Shown here: positions 17,114 through 26,035 of the stretch, piece by piece
How the letters are laid out: each line of letters begins with the position of its first letter
Position numbering within the stretch: the first letter of the stretch is position 1
Assembly: GCA_029432775.1 (NCBI GenBank)
Contig: JAROAZ010000016.1
Span: forward strand, 1-64,000
Length of the DNA stretch: 64,000 nucleotides
Origin: Pontiellaceae bacterium B12227
GTDB taxonomy: Bacteria; Verrucomicrobiota; Kiritimatiellia; Kiritimatiellales; Pontiellaceae
Direction of reading: 5' to 3'
Notes under the pieces: generated by a model
Databases searched by the model: none
The model's input: the letters and a program-made list of their open reading frames with translations, nothing else
What the model was told of the DNA's origin: nothing
Program-made: the position numbers and the translations under genes

Positions 17114-18650
17114 CGTCGGCCTTAGCATCCTTTTCCTTGGATTCTTCAGTCAACGGGCTCTTCTTCAGATTCGTTTCGGACTCCAGCTCCACTTCTGCAT
17201 AGAGCAGCATCTCTTCGCCTTCTTCAAGTCCGCTGACCACTTCAATATACTGCGTATTGAATTTGCCGATTTCGACTTCCCGCAGTTCTTTGCGCCCGCG
17301 TTTCACGATATAGACATAGTGCTTCTCATCGTTCGAGACGACCGCCTGAATGGGAATATAGAGCACATCATAAAGTTCATCGGTCACAATCTCAACCGTT
17401 GCCGACATCCCCGGCTTCAGCTGTCCGTTTGCATCGGACAATACATCGACCATAATGGTATAGGTTTTCACCCCCGAGCTGTACCAATTCTGAGAATCCG
17501 GCACAGCACTTATTTTCCGGACCTGCCCCTTCAGCATCATCCCCGGCACAGCATCCAGCGTAGCAACCGCTTCCTGCCCCATGGAAACTTTATCAATCAT
17601 CGCCTCCGGAATCCCCACTTTCATATCCCAGGCACTCAGGTCGGGAAAGGACAGTATCGGCTGCCTGAACTGCACGGTTGAACCTTCTTCAATTTTTCCC
17701 AGACTCCCGTAGCGACGCTGCTTGGGATAAAAAACCTGCCCGGCAAAATCAGCATACGCTTTGGTGTTTTCAAACTGTTCTTCGCGGGTAATCAGCTGAT
17801 TTCTTTCAATTTCCAGACGCGTCTTTTTCGATGCAATGCTAGCGGCCTTACTCTCTACATCGGCCATAATGGTCTTTTCCAGACGTTCCAATGCCGATCT
17901 CGCATTCTTCAGCGCATTATTCAGTTCTTTGCTTCTTTTACGGTGCGTGTACTGCTGGAGGATATAGAGGTCCTTCTTTTTGTTGCGCACTTCAATCTCT
18001 TTGCTTTCCACACCGAATTGATCCGCCTTCAACTCAGTCTGGTTGGAATAGCCCTTGTCATATAACTCCTGCGTGCCCTCCAGTTCAATCCGGGCCGTCT
18101 GCAACTGCTGTTCGGCCAGATAAATGTCAGACGTCGCCTTATCCACCATCTGGGTATATTCGACCTCTTCATACTTCTCAAGGTCAAGCACTGCCAGCTC
18201 CACTTTCAACCGGGCGCCATCCAGGTCCGTTGCATTTTTAAGTTTCGAAATCAATAGATTTTCCTGAGCCAGCTTCAAACTCGCTTCGGCTTCGGCCACG
18301 TCTGACTGCTGATCGAGCAACCGCTCTTCCAACTGAGTGGATTCCAGTTCAAAAAGAAGCTGGCCGTTCGTAACCGTTGTACCATCTTCGACAATCGAAA
18401 TAATTTTTGCATCCCGATAGGCCTCGTTCAGGACCTCCCGACTGCTTTTTGCCATCAATTCCCCGGACTGCAGGATGCTCACCACCAGATCCCCGCGTTC
18501 CACCTGACACAGGTGGGCCGTTTCCATATCAACACGGCTGTCGTCTTCACCCGGTTTCAGAATCAGGGCAGCAACCACAATCACGGCAAGGCCGATCCCG
18601 ATCTGTACGCTACGGCGCTGCAACGGTTTCTTCATTTTCTGATTCTCCAT
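17106..18650 (-). CDS. Periplasmic adaptor (membrane fusion protein, MacA/HlyD family)
   Basis: A 514-residue adaptor linking the inner-membrane ABC pump to a TolC channel. The N-terminal membrane anchor is VQIGIGLAVIVVAALIL. A lipoyl half (IISIVEDGTTVTNGQLLFEL) is followed by a long coiled-coil hairpin (about residues 100-290, with many Glu/Lys/Leu), then a beta-barrel with VATLDAVPGMMLKGQVRKIS and the membrane-proximal KPGMSATVEI. The hairpin is longer than in classic MacA. The ATG at 18650 has AAGGGA upstream and overlaps the TolC gene; 18635 is an alternative start. Confidence 0.9.
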   Translation of the reverse strand: MENQKMKKPLQRRSVQIGIGLAVIVVAALILKPGEDDSRVDMETAHLCQVERGDLVVSILQSGELMAKSSREVLNEAYRDAKIISIVEDGTTVTNGQLLFELESTQLEERLLDQQSDVAEAEASLKLAQENLLISKLKNATDLDGARLKVELAVLDLEKYEEVEYTQMVDKATSDIYLAEQQLQTARIELEGTQELYDKGYSNQTELKADQFGVESKEIEVRNKKKDLYILQQYTHRKRSKELNNALKNARSALERLEKTIMADVESKAASIASKKTRLEIERNQLITREEQFENTKAYADFAGQVFYPKQRRYGSLGKIEEGSTVQFRQPILSFPDLSAWDMKVGIPEAMIDKVSMGQEAVATLDAVPGMMLKGQVRKISAVPDSQNWYSSGVKTYTIMVDVLSDANGQLKPGMSATVEIVTDELYDVLYIPIQAVVSNDEKHYVYIVKRGRKELREVEIGKFNTQYIEVVSGLEEGEEMLLYAEVELESETNLKKSPLTEESKEKDAKADDE

Positions 18651-20253
18651 ACCACATTCCCTTGGGGTCTATTTCAAAACGTTCGATCTCATTCCAGAAA
18701 TTCAGGCGGTTGATCGTATAATCAATCAACGCCGTCGTTGTTGCATTCTGCGCACTGAGCAAATCATCTTCCGCGTCCAGCAGGTCGCGGGTTTCGGCCT
18801 TTCCCTGCTTCAACAGCAATTGCGTATTTTCAACCCGGCGTTCGGAGAGCGTCACACTGAGCAGCCGGTTTTTATAAACGGACCGGTTCCGCTCAAGTTT
18901 TCGCCACAGATCCCGCACCCGGCGCTCCACATCCGACTCATCTTCTTCCAGGGCCCGAACCTCGCGGTCCAGCGAAATCTGCGCACGGCGGAACGCATTG
19001 CGCTTCTCCGTCCAATCAAACGGAAGGTCCAGACTGACGCCGAGATTCTGCGACACATCGCTGCCATCCGAAGAATCAAATTGTTTTTGCACATTATAGG
19101 AAACATCCAGATCCGGCAGAAAGTTACGTTCCTGAATCTCCAGCTGGCGCTCACTATCCTCCACCTGCTCCCGCTTGCTCACCAGATCCAGCCGATTGGA
19201 AAGTGCAAATACCATCGCTTCATCAAAATCAATATCGATATCCACCAGACCCTGAACAACCAGACGCTGCAGCTCGTTCGTATCCGGCATGACATTCAGA
19301 TCAACCGGAAGTCCCAGGCTGTACCGGAAATCATCTAGCGCCTTATCATAGTTGGCCTTATTCAATGCCCAGCTGTCGGCGGCATTGAGCTCGCTTTGTT
19401 TCGCCTGTGCAGCTGCAAAGTCGGCAATACGTCCCGCCTTGGCATACGACTCGGAACGCTTACGGTTGATCACCGATGCTTCATAGTTTCTCTGAACATT
19501 GGTCAACCGGTCCCGCGACTGCAGCGTTGAATAATACAGCTCGGTCGTATTGATGACAAAGTCCTGCTGATACCGTTTGAAGTCGCGAACGGCATAAACC
19601 AGATCGCGTTCAGCCTGACGCAAGGGCTCTTTCGTCACCAGCGGTCCGAATCCGTTCAATAGCGGCTGGACAATATTCAGCGAGAGGGCATTGTTCTCTG
19701 AAGAGGAACTCGGGTTGGTGAAATAGTTCAGCAGGTTCTGCGAAAATCCAAGACTCACTTTCGCTCCGGATGCCAGCGTGCGCCTCACACCCACACCGAA
19801 TGCAGCATCCACCCCGTTGTCTCCGAACGTTTCCGCCGTGCCATCCTTCATCGAAGTGTACGATGTTCCCGCACTGGCCGAAGCATTGTAGTTCCAATTG
19901 AAATCTTTCTGAATTTCACTCAGCCTCAGGGCCTCAATGAAAAGTGATTCTTTGCGGAACTGATACGAACGACTGTTCTCCATGGCAATAATGAGCGTGT
20001 CCGCAAGCGACAGGACCTCCGATTCCGCCTGAGTCTGATCCAGCTCCAGCAGACGCTCAACCATTTCATGCCGATCCTGGCCGATGGTGAACTCGCCCGG
20101 CTCCCCCAGCCCGTTGAGCTGGGCGCCACGGATATTCCCATACGCGGCCCGGTCGGCTCGCTCTTCTGCATAGTTCCCGATTTTTGTGCACGAAGACAAC
20201 AACAGCAGCACGCAGGCCGCCCCCGCCCTCAAAAGTGGTATTCTAAATTCCAT
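18610..20253 (-). CDS. TolC-family outer-membrane efflux lipoprotein
   Basis: A 547-residue outer-membrane channel. The N-terminus MEFRIPLLRAGAACVLLLLS leads to a lipobox ending LLSSC, so the mature protein should be lipidated. The rest is two repeats of long amphipathic helices with scattered beta strands (ALSLNIVQPLLNGFG, VSLDLPFDWTEKRNA), as in TolC/OprM. The ATG at 20253 has GGGAG upstream. It is the first gene of the TolC-adaptor-ATPase-permease operon; all four genes overlap. Together they could export a small molecule, peptide or lipid. Confidence 0.88.
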   Translation of the reverse strand: MEFRIPLLRAGAACVLLLLSSCTKIGNYAEERADRAAYGNIRGAQLNGLGEPGEFTIGQDRHEMVERLLELDQTQAESEVLSLADTLIIAMENSRSYQFRKESLFIEALRLSEIQKDFNWNYNASASAGTSYTSMKDGTAETFGDNGVDAAFGVGVRRTLASGAKVSLGFSQNLLNYFTNPSSSSENNALSLNIVQPLLNGFGPLVTKEPLRQAERDLVYAVRDFKRYQQDFVINTTELYYSTLQSRDRLTNVQRNYEASVINRKRSESYAKAGRIADFAAAQAKQSELNAADSWALNKANYDKALDDFRYSLGLPVDLNVMPDTNELQRLVVQGLVDIDIDFDEAMVFALSNRLDLVSKREQVEDSERQLEIQERNFLPDLDVSYNVQKQFDSSDGSDVSQNLGVSLDLPFDWTEKRNAFRRAQISLDREVRALEEDESDVERRVRDLWRKLERNRSVYKNRLLSVTLSERRVENTQLLLKQGKAETRDLLDAEDDLLSAQNATTTALIDYTINRLNFWNEIERFEIDPKGMWYGESENEETVAAP

Positions 20254-20403
20254 AACTCCCTTAAACAGTACTAGACGAATATTGTATAGAAACCCGGACA
20301 ACGAAACTAAAAAAAATAACGTCATTTATTCTCTGCGCACAGTTCACAAGCCCGCATGCATATGCTACAAAATATTCCGAAGACTGCAAAAGCGGAAGAC
20401 GAT

Positions 20404-21282
20404 ATGAAACAGGTACTGGTACTAATCAATCCAAAGTCCGGCATGAACGGTCCCTATCGCTATATCGATGCGGTTCAGGACGTCTGGGATAAGGACGATC
20501 GAGACGTTTATTTCCAGTTCAGCCAATCGGCCGAAGATGGAGCGTCCAAGGTTCGCCGGGCCATTGCCAACGGCATCGATACCATCCTTGTGGTCGGCGG
20601 CGACGGCATGGTCAACACCATCGGCTGCGAACTGGTGGGCACCAAGGTCAGTCTGGGCGTCCTTCCCGCCGGAAGCGGCAATGGATTTGCACGGCACTTC
20701 AAAACTCCGCTTCAGCCTGTAGCCGCAGCCGAAGCCCTGCTGAACGGCACCACGATCCCGATTGATGTCGGCAGAGCCAACGGCCGCCTCTTTTTTGTAA
20801 CCTGCAGCCTCGCCTGGGACGGCGCGCTCGTGGAAACCTTCGAAAAATATCCCTTCCGCGGTCTTGCACCCTATATTCTCGCCGGAGCACAACAGCTCCT
20901 CGAGTATCGCGCCCAGCCCTTCCACGTTGAAATCGACGGCGAGGAAATAAAGCTCAAACATCCGCTCATTTTTACCGTGGCCAACCTTTCGCAGTTCGGC
21001 AGCGACTTCCTTGTGGCCCCCGATGCCATTGCCGACAATGGCAATCTGGAACTCGTCGCCATTGAAAAGAACGACATGCCCCTCGTGCTCGCGCAAGTGC
21101 ACCGCTTCATTGAAAAAACATTCCACCACCACCCGCTTGTCGTTAACCGGCATTTCAAAAAAATGACGGTCCGTCGTCAGAACAATTCCCCCGTGCAGCT
21201 CGACGGCGAAATTTTCAACACCGAAAACGACGTCACCATCGAGGTCATTCCCAGTGCGCTCAACGTCATTGTTCCTCAATAG
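20404..21282 (+). CDS. Diacylglycerol/lipid kinase family protein (YegS/DagK-like)
   Basis: A 292-residue cytoplasmic or membrane-associated kinase. It has VLINPKSGMNG (phosphate loop), VVGGDGMVNTIGCEL (the catalytic GGDGT-like motif, here with Met), and GVLPAGSGNGFARHF (the substrate/nucleotide GTxND-like motif, here GSGNG). The C-terminal half (QLDGEIF) matches the beta-sandwich that carries DGE. Substrate could be diacylglycerol or another lipid. The ATG at 20404 is preferred over 20356 because the homologous region begins there and GGAAG precedes it. Confidence 0.85.
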   Translation: MKQVLVLINPKSGMNGPYRYIDAVQDVWDKDDRDVYFQFSQSAEDGASKVRRAIANGIDTILVVGGDGMVNTIGCELVGTKVSLGVLPAGSGNGFARHFKTPLQPVAAAEALLNGTTIPIDVGRANGRLFFVTCSLAWDGALVETFEKYPFRGLAPYILAGAQQLLEYRAQPFHVEIDGEEIKLKHPLIFTVANLSQFGSDFLVAPDAIADNGNLELVAIEKNDMPLVLAQVHRFIEKTFHHHPLVVNRHFKKMTVRRQNNSPVQLDGEIFNTENDVTIEVIPSALNVIVPQ

Positions 21283-21345
21283 TCCCAAACATGGGAACAG
21301 AGTGGATTGACACACAAACGCAATCCGCAGTACGAAATACAACCT

Positions 21346-21861
21346 ATGGACAACTTTTCAGACGATATCATTTTCATGCGCATGGCCCTGCGCGAGGCCG
21401 AGCAGGCCGCAGCCGAAGGCGAAGTCCCCTGCGGAGCCGTCATCGTGCTCAATGGCAGCGTCATCGGCAAAGCACACAACCAGACCGAAACCCTGAAAGA
21501 CCCCACCGCCCACGCCGAAGTGCTTGCCATCACGCAGGCCACGCAGGAAGTCGGCAACTGGCGCCTCAACGAGGCCGTTATGTACGTCACCAAAGAGCCC
21601 TGCCCCATGTGCGCCGGCGCCCTTGTGCTTTCCCGCATGAAAAAAGTCGTCTGGGGCATGACCGATCCCATCCGCGGCGGCGCCGTCTCCAAATTCAACA
21701 TTCTCAACGAAGCCGACCTCAACCACGCTGTCGAAACACAGCCCGGCGTAATGGAAGACGAATGCCGCTTCGTCATGCAGGAATTTTTCCAGAACCTGCG
21801 CCAGGCTTCCAAAGATCGGAAACGTCAAGCGCAACAAGGCCCCGATACCCCCTCAGAATAA
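21346..21861 (+). CDS. tadA: tRNA-specific adenosine deaminase
   Basis: A 171-residue zinc deaminase that converts A34 to inosine in tRNA-Arg(ACG). It has the catalytic HAE at residues 56-58 and the zinc-binding PCPMC with Cys86 and Cys89. The N-terminus FMRMALREAEQAAAEGEVPCGAV is typical. I chose the ATG at 21346; an upstream ATG at 21307 adds 13 residues without family resemblance. It follows the lipid kinase gene by 63 bases. The C-terminal end is polar and less conserved. Confidence 0.93.
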   Translation: MDNFSDDIIFMRMALREAEQAAAEGEVPCGAVIVLNGSVIGKAHNQTETLKDPTAHAEVLAITQATQEVGNWRLNEAVMYVTKEPCPMCAGALVLSRMKKVVWGMTDPIRGGAVSKFNILNEADLNHAVETQPGVMEDECRFVMQEFFQNLRQASKDRKRQAQQGPDTPSE

Positions 21862-22287
21862 AAGACTCCAGCGTTCCACCTCGTCCGCCCGTTCCAACCC
21901 TTGGAAATATTTAAACACCAGCATTCCTCCGTGATTCTCTGGGCCCTCCGTGGTGAACAATCCACCGCCACACCGTACTGCTCATCGGGAGTTTAGACAG
22001 GATAACAGGATCTACTGGATTATTTTAACACCCGCTGCGCTAAAGGCGCGAAGAACACAAAGGCTATTCCTCCGTGATTCTCTCGGCCCTCTGTGGTGAA
22101 TAATCCACCGCCGCATCGTACCCCATCCTGTGAATCCCGTTAGGCTCCGGTTTACTCTCGAAAGAGAGCGCCCTGCGTCCGGAGCAACCCGCCCCCCCCC
22201 GAGGGCACGCCTCTTACTTTAAGAGGGGAAATCGATCGGGGCCGAATCAACTTCGGTCATAAGGTCTGCCAGAAAACAAGCTTGCCC
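21862..22287. repeat. Intergenic repeat region after tadA
   Basis: This non-coding gap has a perfect TTCCAA-N3-TTGGAA palindrome, two 47-base imperfect direct repeats at 21923-21969 and 22066-22112 (both starting ATTCCTCCGTGATTCTCT), a GACAGGATAACAGGAT word at about 21997-22012 and a run of nine C residues near 22192. No gene is supported. It marks the boundary between core genes and the accessory patch. Confidence 0.6.
21892..21906. repeat. TTCCAA-N3-TTGGAA palindrome, perfect copy (spacer CCC)
   Basis: Intergenic copy just after tadA; a one-mismatch copy at 21807-21821 is near the end of tadA. Confidence 0.8.
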
Positions 22288-22306
22288 TATAACGCCATAC
22301 GTTATA
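22288..22306. promoter_or_regulatory. Inverted repeat, likely HigA operator
   Basis: TATAACG-CCATA-CGTTATA is a perfect 7-bp inverted repeat, 13 bases before the toxin start. HigA antitoxins normally repress their own operon at such a site. Confidence 0.55.
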
Positions 22307-22318
22307 CCATTCTTTCCA

Positions 22319-22600
22319 ATGATTGAAACATTCAAATGCAAAGAGACGGAAAAGGTGTATTCCAGGCAATACTCAAAGAAATTGCCCACAAATATTCAGC
22401 AAATCGCGTTTAGAAAATTAAGAATGCTGAATCGAAGTTCAAATGTTGATGATTTGCGAATACCTCCAGCAAATAGATTGGAGGCATTATCTGGAAACAG
22501 AAAAGGACAACACAGCATCAGAATTAATCAACAGTGGCGAATCTGTTTCCAATGGAAAGACGGTAATGCGTTCAATGTTGAAATTGTTGACTACCATTGA
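22319..22600 (+). CDS. higB: HigB-family toxin (RelE superfamily ribonuclease)
   Basis: A 93-residue toxin. The LRIPPANRLEALSGNRKGQHSIRI region followed by NQQWRICFQW is the HigB signature; these proteins cleave mRNA on the ribosome. The order toxin before antitoxin is typical of hig loci. The antitoxin gene starts nine bases after the stop. The ATG lies within an imperfect TTCCAA-N3-TTGGAA palindrome at 22314-22328, so no normal Shine-Dalgarno is present at close distance. Confidence 0.88.
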   Translation: MIETFKCKETEKVYSRQYSKKLPTNIQQIAFRKLRMLNRSSNVDDLRIPPANRLEALSGNRKGQHSIRINQQWRICFQWKDGNAFNVEIVDYH

Positions 22601-22609
22601 GGTTATAAA

Positions 22610-22906
22610 ATGAAAAAAATTGCTCCAGTACATCCGGGAGAAATCCTGAACGAAGAATTCCTTAAACCCATGGGAATTAGTCAAAATAAATTAGGTCGTG
22701 ATCTGGGAGTTTCTCCACGCCGAGTGAATGAAATTGTCCACGGAAAAAGAAGCGTAACAGCAGATACGGCCTTGCGTCTTTCGGTCTATTTTGGGAATTC
22801 AGCATCTTTCTGGTTGGGTCTACAGATGGATTACGATCTTGATGTTGCAGAAGATACTGTTTCTGATAGAATCCGCAAAGAAGTTCACCAACTCGCTGTT
22901 GCATAA
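22610..22906 (+). CDS. higA: HigA-family antitoxin
   Basis: A 98-residue XRE-type DNA-binding antitoxin. It starts IAPVHPGEILNEEFLKPMGI, the VapI/HigA signature, followed by helix-turn-helix SQNKLGRDLGVSPRRVNEIV and the family ending in ALRLSVYFGNSASFWLGLQ. It should neutralise HigB and repress the operon, probably at the inverted repeat at 22288-22306. Confidence 0.9.
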   Translation: MKKIAPVHPGEILNEEFLKPMGISQNKLGRDLGVSPRRVNEIVHGKRSVTADTALRLSVYFGNSASFWLGLQMDYDLDVAEDTVSDRIRKEVHQLAVA

Positions 22907-23001
22907 AAAGTCGGAGAGAACCGTGCCTGCGGCACTATTTCCTTTGGAAATTATTTATCGCTCCGCTTTCAGCTTTATGTGCGTCGAAAGGAGAAGCAAA
23001 G

Positions 23002-23499
23002 ATGCAAAATAGAATACTTAGCAGCAGTAAGGTGCTAACAGTAACTACGGTTGTTTTGATGTTGTTGACCAGTTCCTACAGTACCACGCAACAGGAAACC
23101 TCTGCTTCTTTTCGAGAGAAGTTGTTAAAGGGAACTTGGACATGGGATCTTGATTCGAATAGTGATGGAGCTTCAGATTCCGCTGATCTCTGGTGGGAAC
23201 ACGTCGACGCTCACGAACGATACCTTGTACCCAAGAATGACGCACAACTCGCCATCCTCAAGGGGAAAGTTTTCAGCAATCTTAGCTTGAGGGATCTTCG
23301 GACTGCGGACTTCGAAAGCACCCGGATATCGGCCTCAGACGCGAATCCTGTTCTTGATACAGGAACCGTCCTTGCCGTTCGCACAAGTGACGGTAATTAC
23401 GCAAAAATCGAGGTCATCGGATTTGAGCCGTTAAAAAGCAGTCGCCACGACACCCAGAAGTATCACATGCGACTGCGTTACGTGCTTTATCAAAAGTAG
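23002..23499 (+). CDS. Orphan secreted protein
   Basis: A 165-residue protein with an N-terminal signal-like segment (VLTVTTVVLMLLTSSYSTTQ). The mature part starts with a WTWDLDSNSDGASDSADLWW segment, followed by a predicted mixed beta region (LVPKNDAQLAILKGKVF, TGTVLAVRTSDGNYAKIEVI). I do not recognise a domain. A good AAAGGAGAAG precedes the ATG. A sequence resembling an integron attC site follows immediately after the stop, so it may be a cassette gene. Confidence 0.6.
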   Translation: MQNRILSSSKVLTVTTVVLMLLTSSYSTTQQETSASFREKLLKGTWTWDLDSNSDGASDSADLWWEHVDAHERYLVPKNDAQLAILKGKVFSNLSLRDLRTADFESTRISASDANPVLDTGTVLAVRTSDGNYAKIEVIGFEPLKSSRHDTQKYHMRLRYVLYQK

Positions 23500-23502
23500 A
23501 CC

Positions 23503-23565
23503 ATCCAACAAGCTGTATGCACGCGACGGCTTACAACTGCGCGTGATCCGTATAGTAAGCCCGGG
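23503..23565. other. attC-like recombination site (weak)
   Basis: ATCCAAC (fits RYYYAAC) begins at about 23503. It is followed by an imperfect palindrome, CACGCG...CGCGTG (about 23521-23546), and ends near GTAAGCC, a degenerate GTTRRRY. The layout resembles an integron cassette recombination site just after the orphan gene. No integrase of that class is in the window. Confidence 0.35.
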
Positions 23566-23650
23566 CCCAGAGAGCGTGCTTCCGGGGTTTGACCTAACCC
23601 CACATCTTCAAAGAAACCCAGAGACATTACACCTATTTTCTGCAAAGCCT

Positions 23651-25897
23651 CTATTGCTTTACCGCCGCTTCGAGTTCCTTGATTCGTTTGTGATGAACCG
23701 AGGGAGGGAAGGCACCCTCTTCTGCTTCCTGAGCGAGAACGATATCGGCTTCGGCATGCTCCAGCAACGCGCCGTTCCAATCGGTGTAACTGGTGCGGGC
23801 CAGCAATTGGACATTGTACTGACTCGATGCAACCGCTCCGTATGCGGTCCAGTGCTCCACCGCCGCTTTCAGAGTATTTACCGCCTGCTTTTTATATTTC
23901 TTCTCGCCACTGGTTCTGAACTGATGCACCGCCGTACTGCCGCGAATTTTATCCGCATAATAATGCCCCAAATGCGCAAAAGCCTTCAGATCGCCCAGCG
24001 TTTGTTTCAGCTCTTTAGATGGAGGGGCAAGTTCCACCTTGCCCGAATCCTTGCGCCCGGAGGACGGGGTGGAACCCGTCCCTCCACGCAACACGCCAAT
24101 TCCCTCCAGTGTCTTTTCGGCTAACGCATCCAGCTGATCCGCAACCTCCAAAGGGCTTATGCCATCGGACTCAGGAGCTTTTACATAATCACGGATCGAC
24201 TGCATACCCCGGCCCGGCAACGGCCAGTACTCAATAAAGTGATCCACCGAATGATAGCCCTCTTTCTTCGACATGCAGGTTTCGGGCGACCACATGTGGT
24301 CCCAGTCGCGCCAGTGCCAGGTATTGATGAGCGGAATAATTTCCGATGCGGTCCGCCACGTTTCATAGAGCAGTGAGGATTGGAGGGGCGCACGCTGTGC
24401 GCCCGGGCGGACAGCGTCCGCCCCTCCATCAACGAGAAAGCGCAGAGCCAGGTGTTTTTCAAAAAATGCACGGTCCAGCGACGGGTCATACCCCAGCCGC
24501 CCCCACTGCATAAACTTATACCAGTGCTTATCGATCTCCAGCTGCCGGGGTGAATCCGGTTCAGTGCTGGTGAATTCGCGCCCCCAGACATAGCCGTCCG
24601 ATCCCATGTGATACCCGGCCATCAGCGATTCGTCCGGCAGGTTTTTCATATAGCCGCGCACATAGTCGGGATTGCCCCATCGGAAATTAAAAATATCGTC
24701 GTTGCGCAGATTCATCCAGCAGGTCAGATTATATTTTTCGCAATCCGCCTGCAGCTGCTCCTTGAAAAACGACGGGTTGTTCACGGAATAGAGCCGCGCC
24801 TTGGCATATTTAAAGCCGAGATAAATCGGATCGGGATAGTTGGAAATAAAGTCATCCATCATCACCTGCATGCCGCTGTACCAAATGCGATGAATAAAAT
24901 GGACCTCCCGGCCGGGCTGCTCCTTTTTCGCATCCACAATCCCCTGCCCGTAGGTCTTCCACATCCATTTTTCGACCGAATTTTCCCCTTCCAGTTTATT
25001 CTGCATGTGCTCGCCACAGGTAATACCCAGCCCCTTTAAGTCCGGATAGGTCAGCACAAACTGTTTCACGCTTTCGCGCATATAGTCGGCTGTCACCGGG
25101 TTCGTCTGCGAAGCAGTAATACCGTGCTTACCCTCGGCCCCATGCACCCAGATATTCCAGGTGATGAAATAGATATCGATGCCCCGGTCTTTGGCATAGG
25201 CCATCACGTGCTGCCAGAAGGCCACCTTTTCCTCCATAGTCATCGTTTTGATGATCGTATAGTTTTCCGGCTTCTGTAGCTCCGCCTGCATGTATTGCGG
25301 CAGCATGTGGTCATCCAGCTGATACGTCGGAACCGCGACATCCTCGATGGCGGCCTCGGGATACTTTTCCAGCTTCAGCATCGCTGTGAACGGATGGTTG
25401 CTCCAAAGCGTGAGCGTATTGAATCGATGCTCCGCCATGCGGTCGAGAAACCCGTGCCAGAAGTCAGTCGACCACACCTGCTCAATATTCATGCGCGCCG
25501 AGGTGCCGGAATCATCGTAACTCGGACAGCGTGCATCGAGCGGAATATTCATCTTCAGGCCGCGCCGTTTGATAAACGGTTCTTGATCGAGCTGAACCCC
25601 GGCAATGTCATCGCCGAAAGACAGCCGTTCGGCCAACTCCAGCCCGCCATACATTAAACCGCGCTCATCGCCTCCACAAATCAGCAGTCCGTCCTTCCCC
25701 GGCTGAATGGAAAAGGCCTGCTCCCCCAACGCCCCGTCAATCCGCATTCCAATGTTTGGAAGTTTCGACGCCGGAGCCGCGGCCCGTATTTTTTCAACCG
25801 CAAAATCCGCGCCCCCCATATCGGCGGGTATTTTAAACTCCGCTCCCCACGCGACAGCCTGCACTCCCAACCCGATTAAACAAACGACTCTAACCAT
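23651..25897 (-). CDS. Exported glycosidase of the GH20/GH67-like TIM-barrel type
   Basis: A 748-residue protein with an N-terminal signal-like segment (VCLIGLGVQAVAWGAEF). Residues of about 20-110 resemble the N-terminal domain shared by GH20, GH67 and GH84 enzymes (CGGDERGLMYGGLELAERL). A large barrel follows, with RRGLKMNIPLDARCPSYDDS, HRFNTLTLWSNHPF, FITWNIWVHGA and GLGITCGEHM. The family resemblance suggests an exo-acting hexosaminidase, glucuronidase or related enzyme; substrate is unknown. Two hairpin-pair REP-like elements interrupt it in frame: 24381-24428 encodes GGADAVRPGAQRAPLQ and 24020-24087 encodes RGGTGSTPSSGRKDSGKVEL. Both lie in the C-terminal third. Confidence 0.65.
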   Translation of the reverse strand: MVRVVCLIGLGVQAVAWGAEFKIPADMGGADFAVEKIRAAAPASKLPNIGMRIDGALGEQAFSIQPGKDGLLICGGDERGLMYGGLELAERLSFGDDIAGVQLDQEPFIKRRGLKMNIPLDARCPSYDDSGTSARMNIEQVWSTDFWHGFLDRMAEHRFNTLTLWSNHPFTAMLKLEKYPEAAIEDVAVPTYQLDDHMLPQYMQAELQKPENYTIIKTMTMEEKVAFWQHVMAYAKDRGIDIYFITWNIWVHGAEGKHGITASQTNPVTADYMRESVKQFVLTYPDLKGLGITCGEHMQNKLEGENSVEKWMWKTYGQGIVDAKKEQPGREVHFIHRIWYSGMQVMMDDFISNYPDPIYLGFKYAKARLYSVNNPSFFKEQLQADCEKYNLTCWMNLRNDDIFNFRWGNPDYVRGYMKNLPDESLMAGYHMGSDGYVWGREFTSTEPDSPRQLEIDKHWYKFMQWGRLGYDPSLDRAFFEKHLALRFLVDGGADAVRPGAQRAPLQSSLLYETWRTASEIIPLINTWHWRDWDHMWSPETCMSKKEGYHSVDHFIEYWPLPGRGMQSIRDYVKAPESDGISPLEVADQLDALAEKTLEGIGVLRGGTGSTPSSGRKDSGKVELAPPSKELKQTLGDLKAFAHLGHYYADKIRGSTAVHQFRTSGEKKYKKQAVNTLKAAVEHWTAYGAVASSQYNVQLLARTSYTDWNGALLEHAEADIVLAQEAEEGAFPPSVHHKRIKELEAAVKQ
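24020..24087. repeat. REP/BIME-like hairpin pair inside the glycosidase gene
   Basis: On the minus strand, GGAG begins the element, then two hairpins (GGACGGG...CCCGTCC and GGGCAAG...CTTGCCC) and a closing CTCC. The reading frame of the host gene passes through. Confidence 0.7.
24381..24428. repeat. 48-bp REP/BIME-like hairpin pair inside the glycosidase gene
   Basis: TGGAGGGG...CCCCTCCA encloses two short hairpins. It is 48 bases (16 codons) and keeps the frame. A sister copy of the same length and layout is intergenic at 57539-57586. Confidence 0.75.
25747..25761. repeat. TTCCAA-N3-TTGGAA palindrome, perfect copy (spacer TGT)
   Basis: This copy is inside the N-terminal part of the glycosidase gene, where it is read as Leu-Pro-Asn-Ile-Gly, a different frame from the thiL copy. 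Confidence 0.8.
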
Positions 25898-26035
25898 TCT
25901 ATTTCTCCCTGAACCTCAGCAGTGAGCCCAGTATACGCAAACACAATGTGAACACAAACAATCATCCTATTTGCCAGTTGATGATCCAGCTGAGGCTGTC
26001 ATATTTATCGGCTCAACGTTACAAGGACTGAAACT

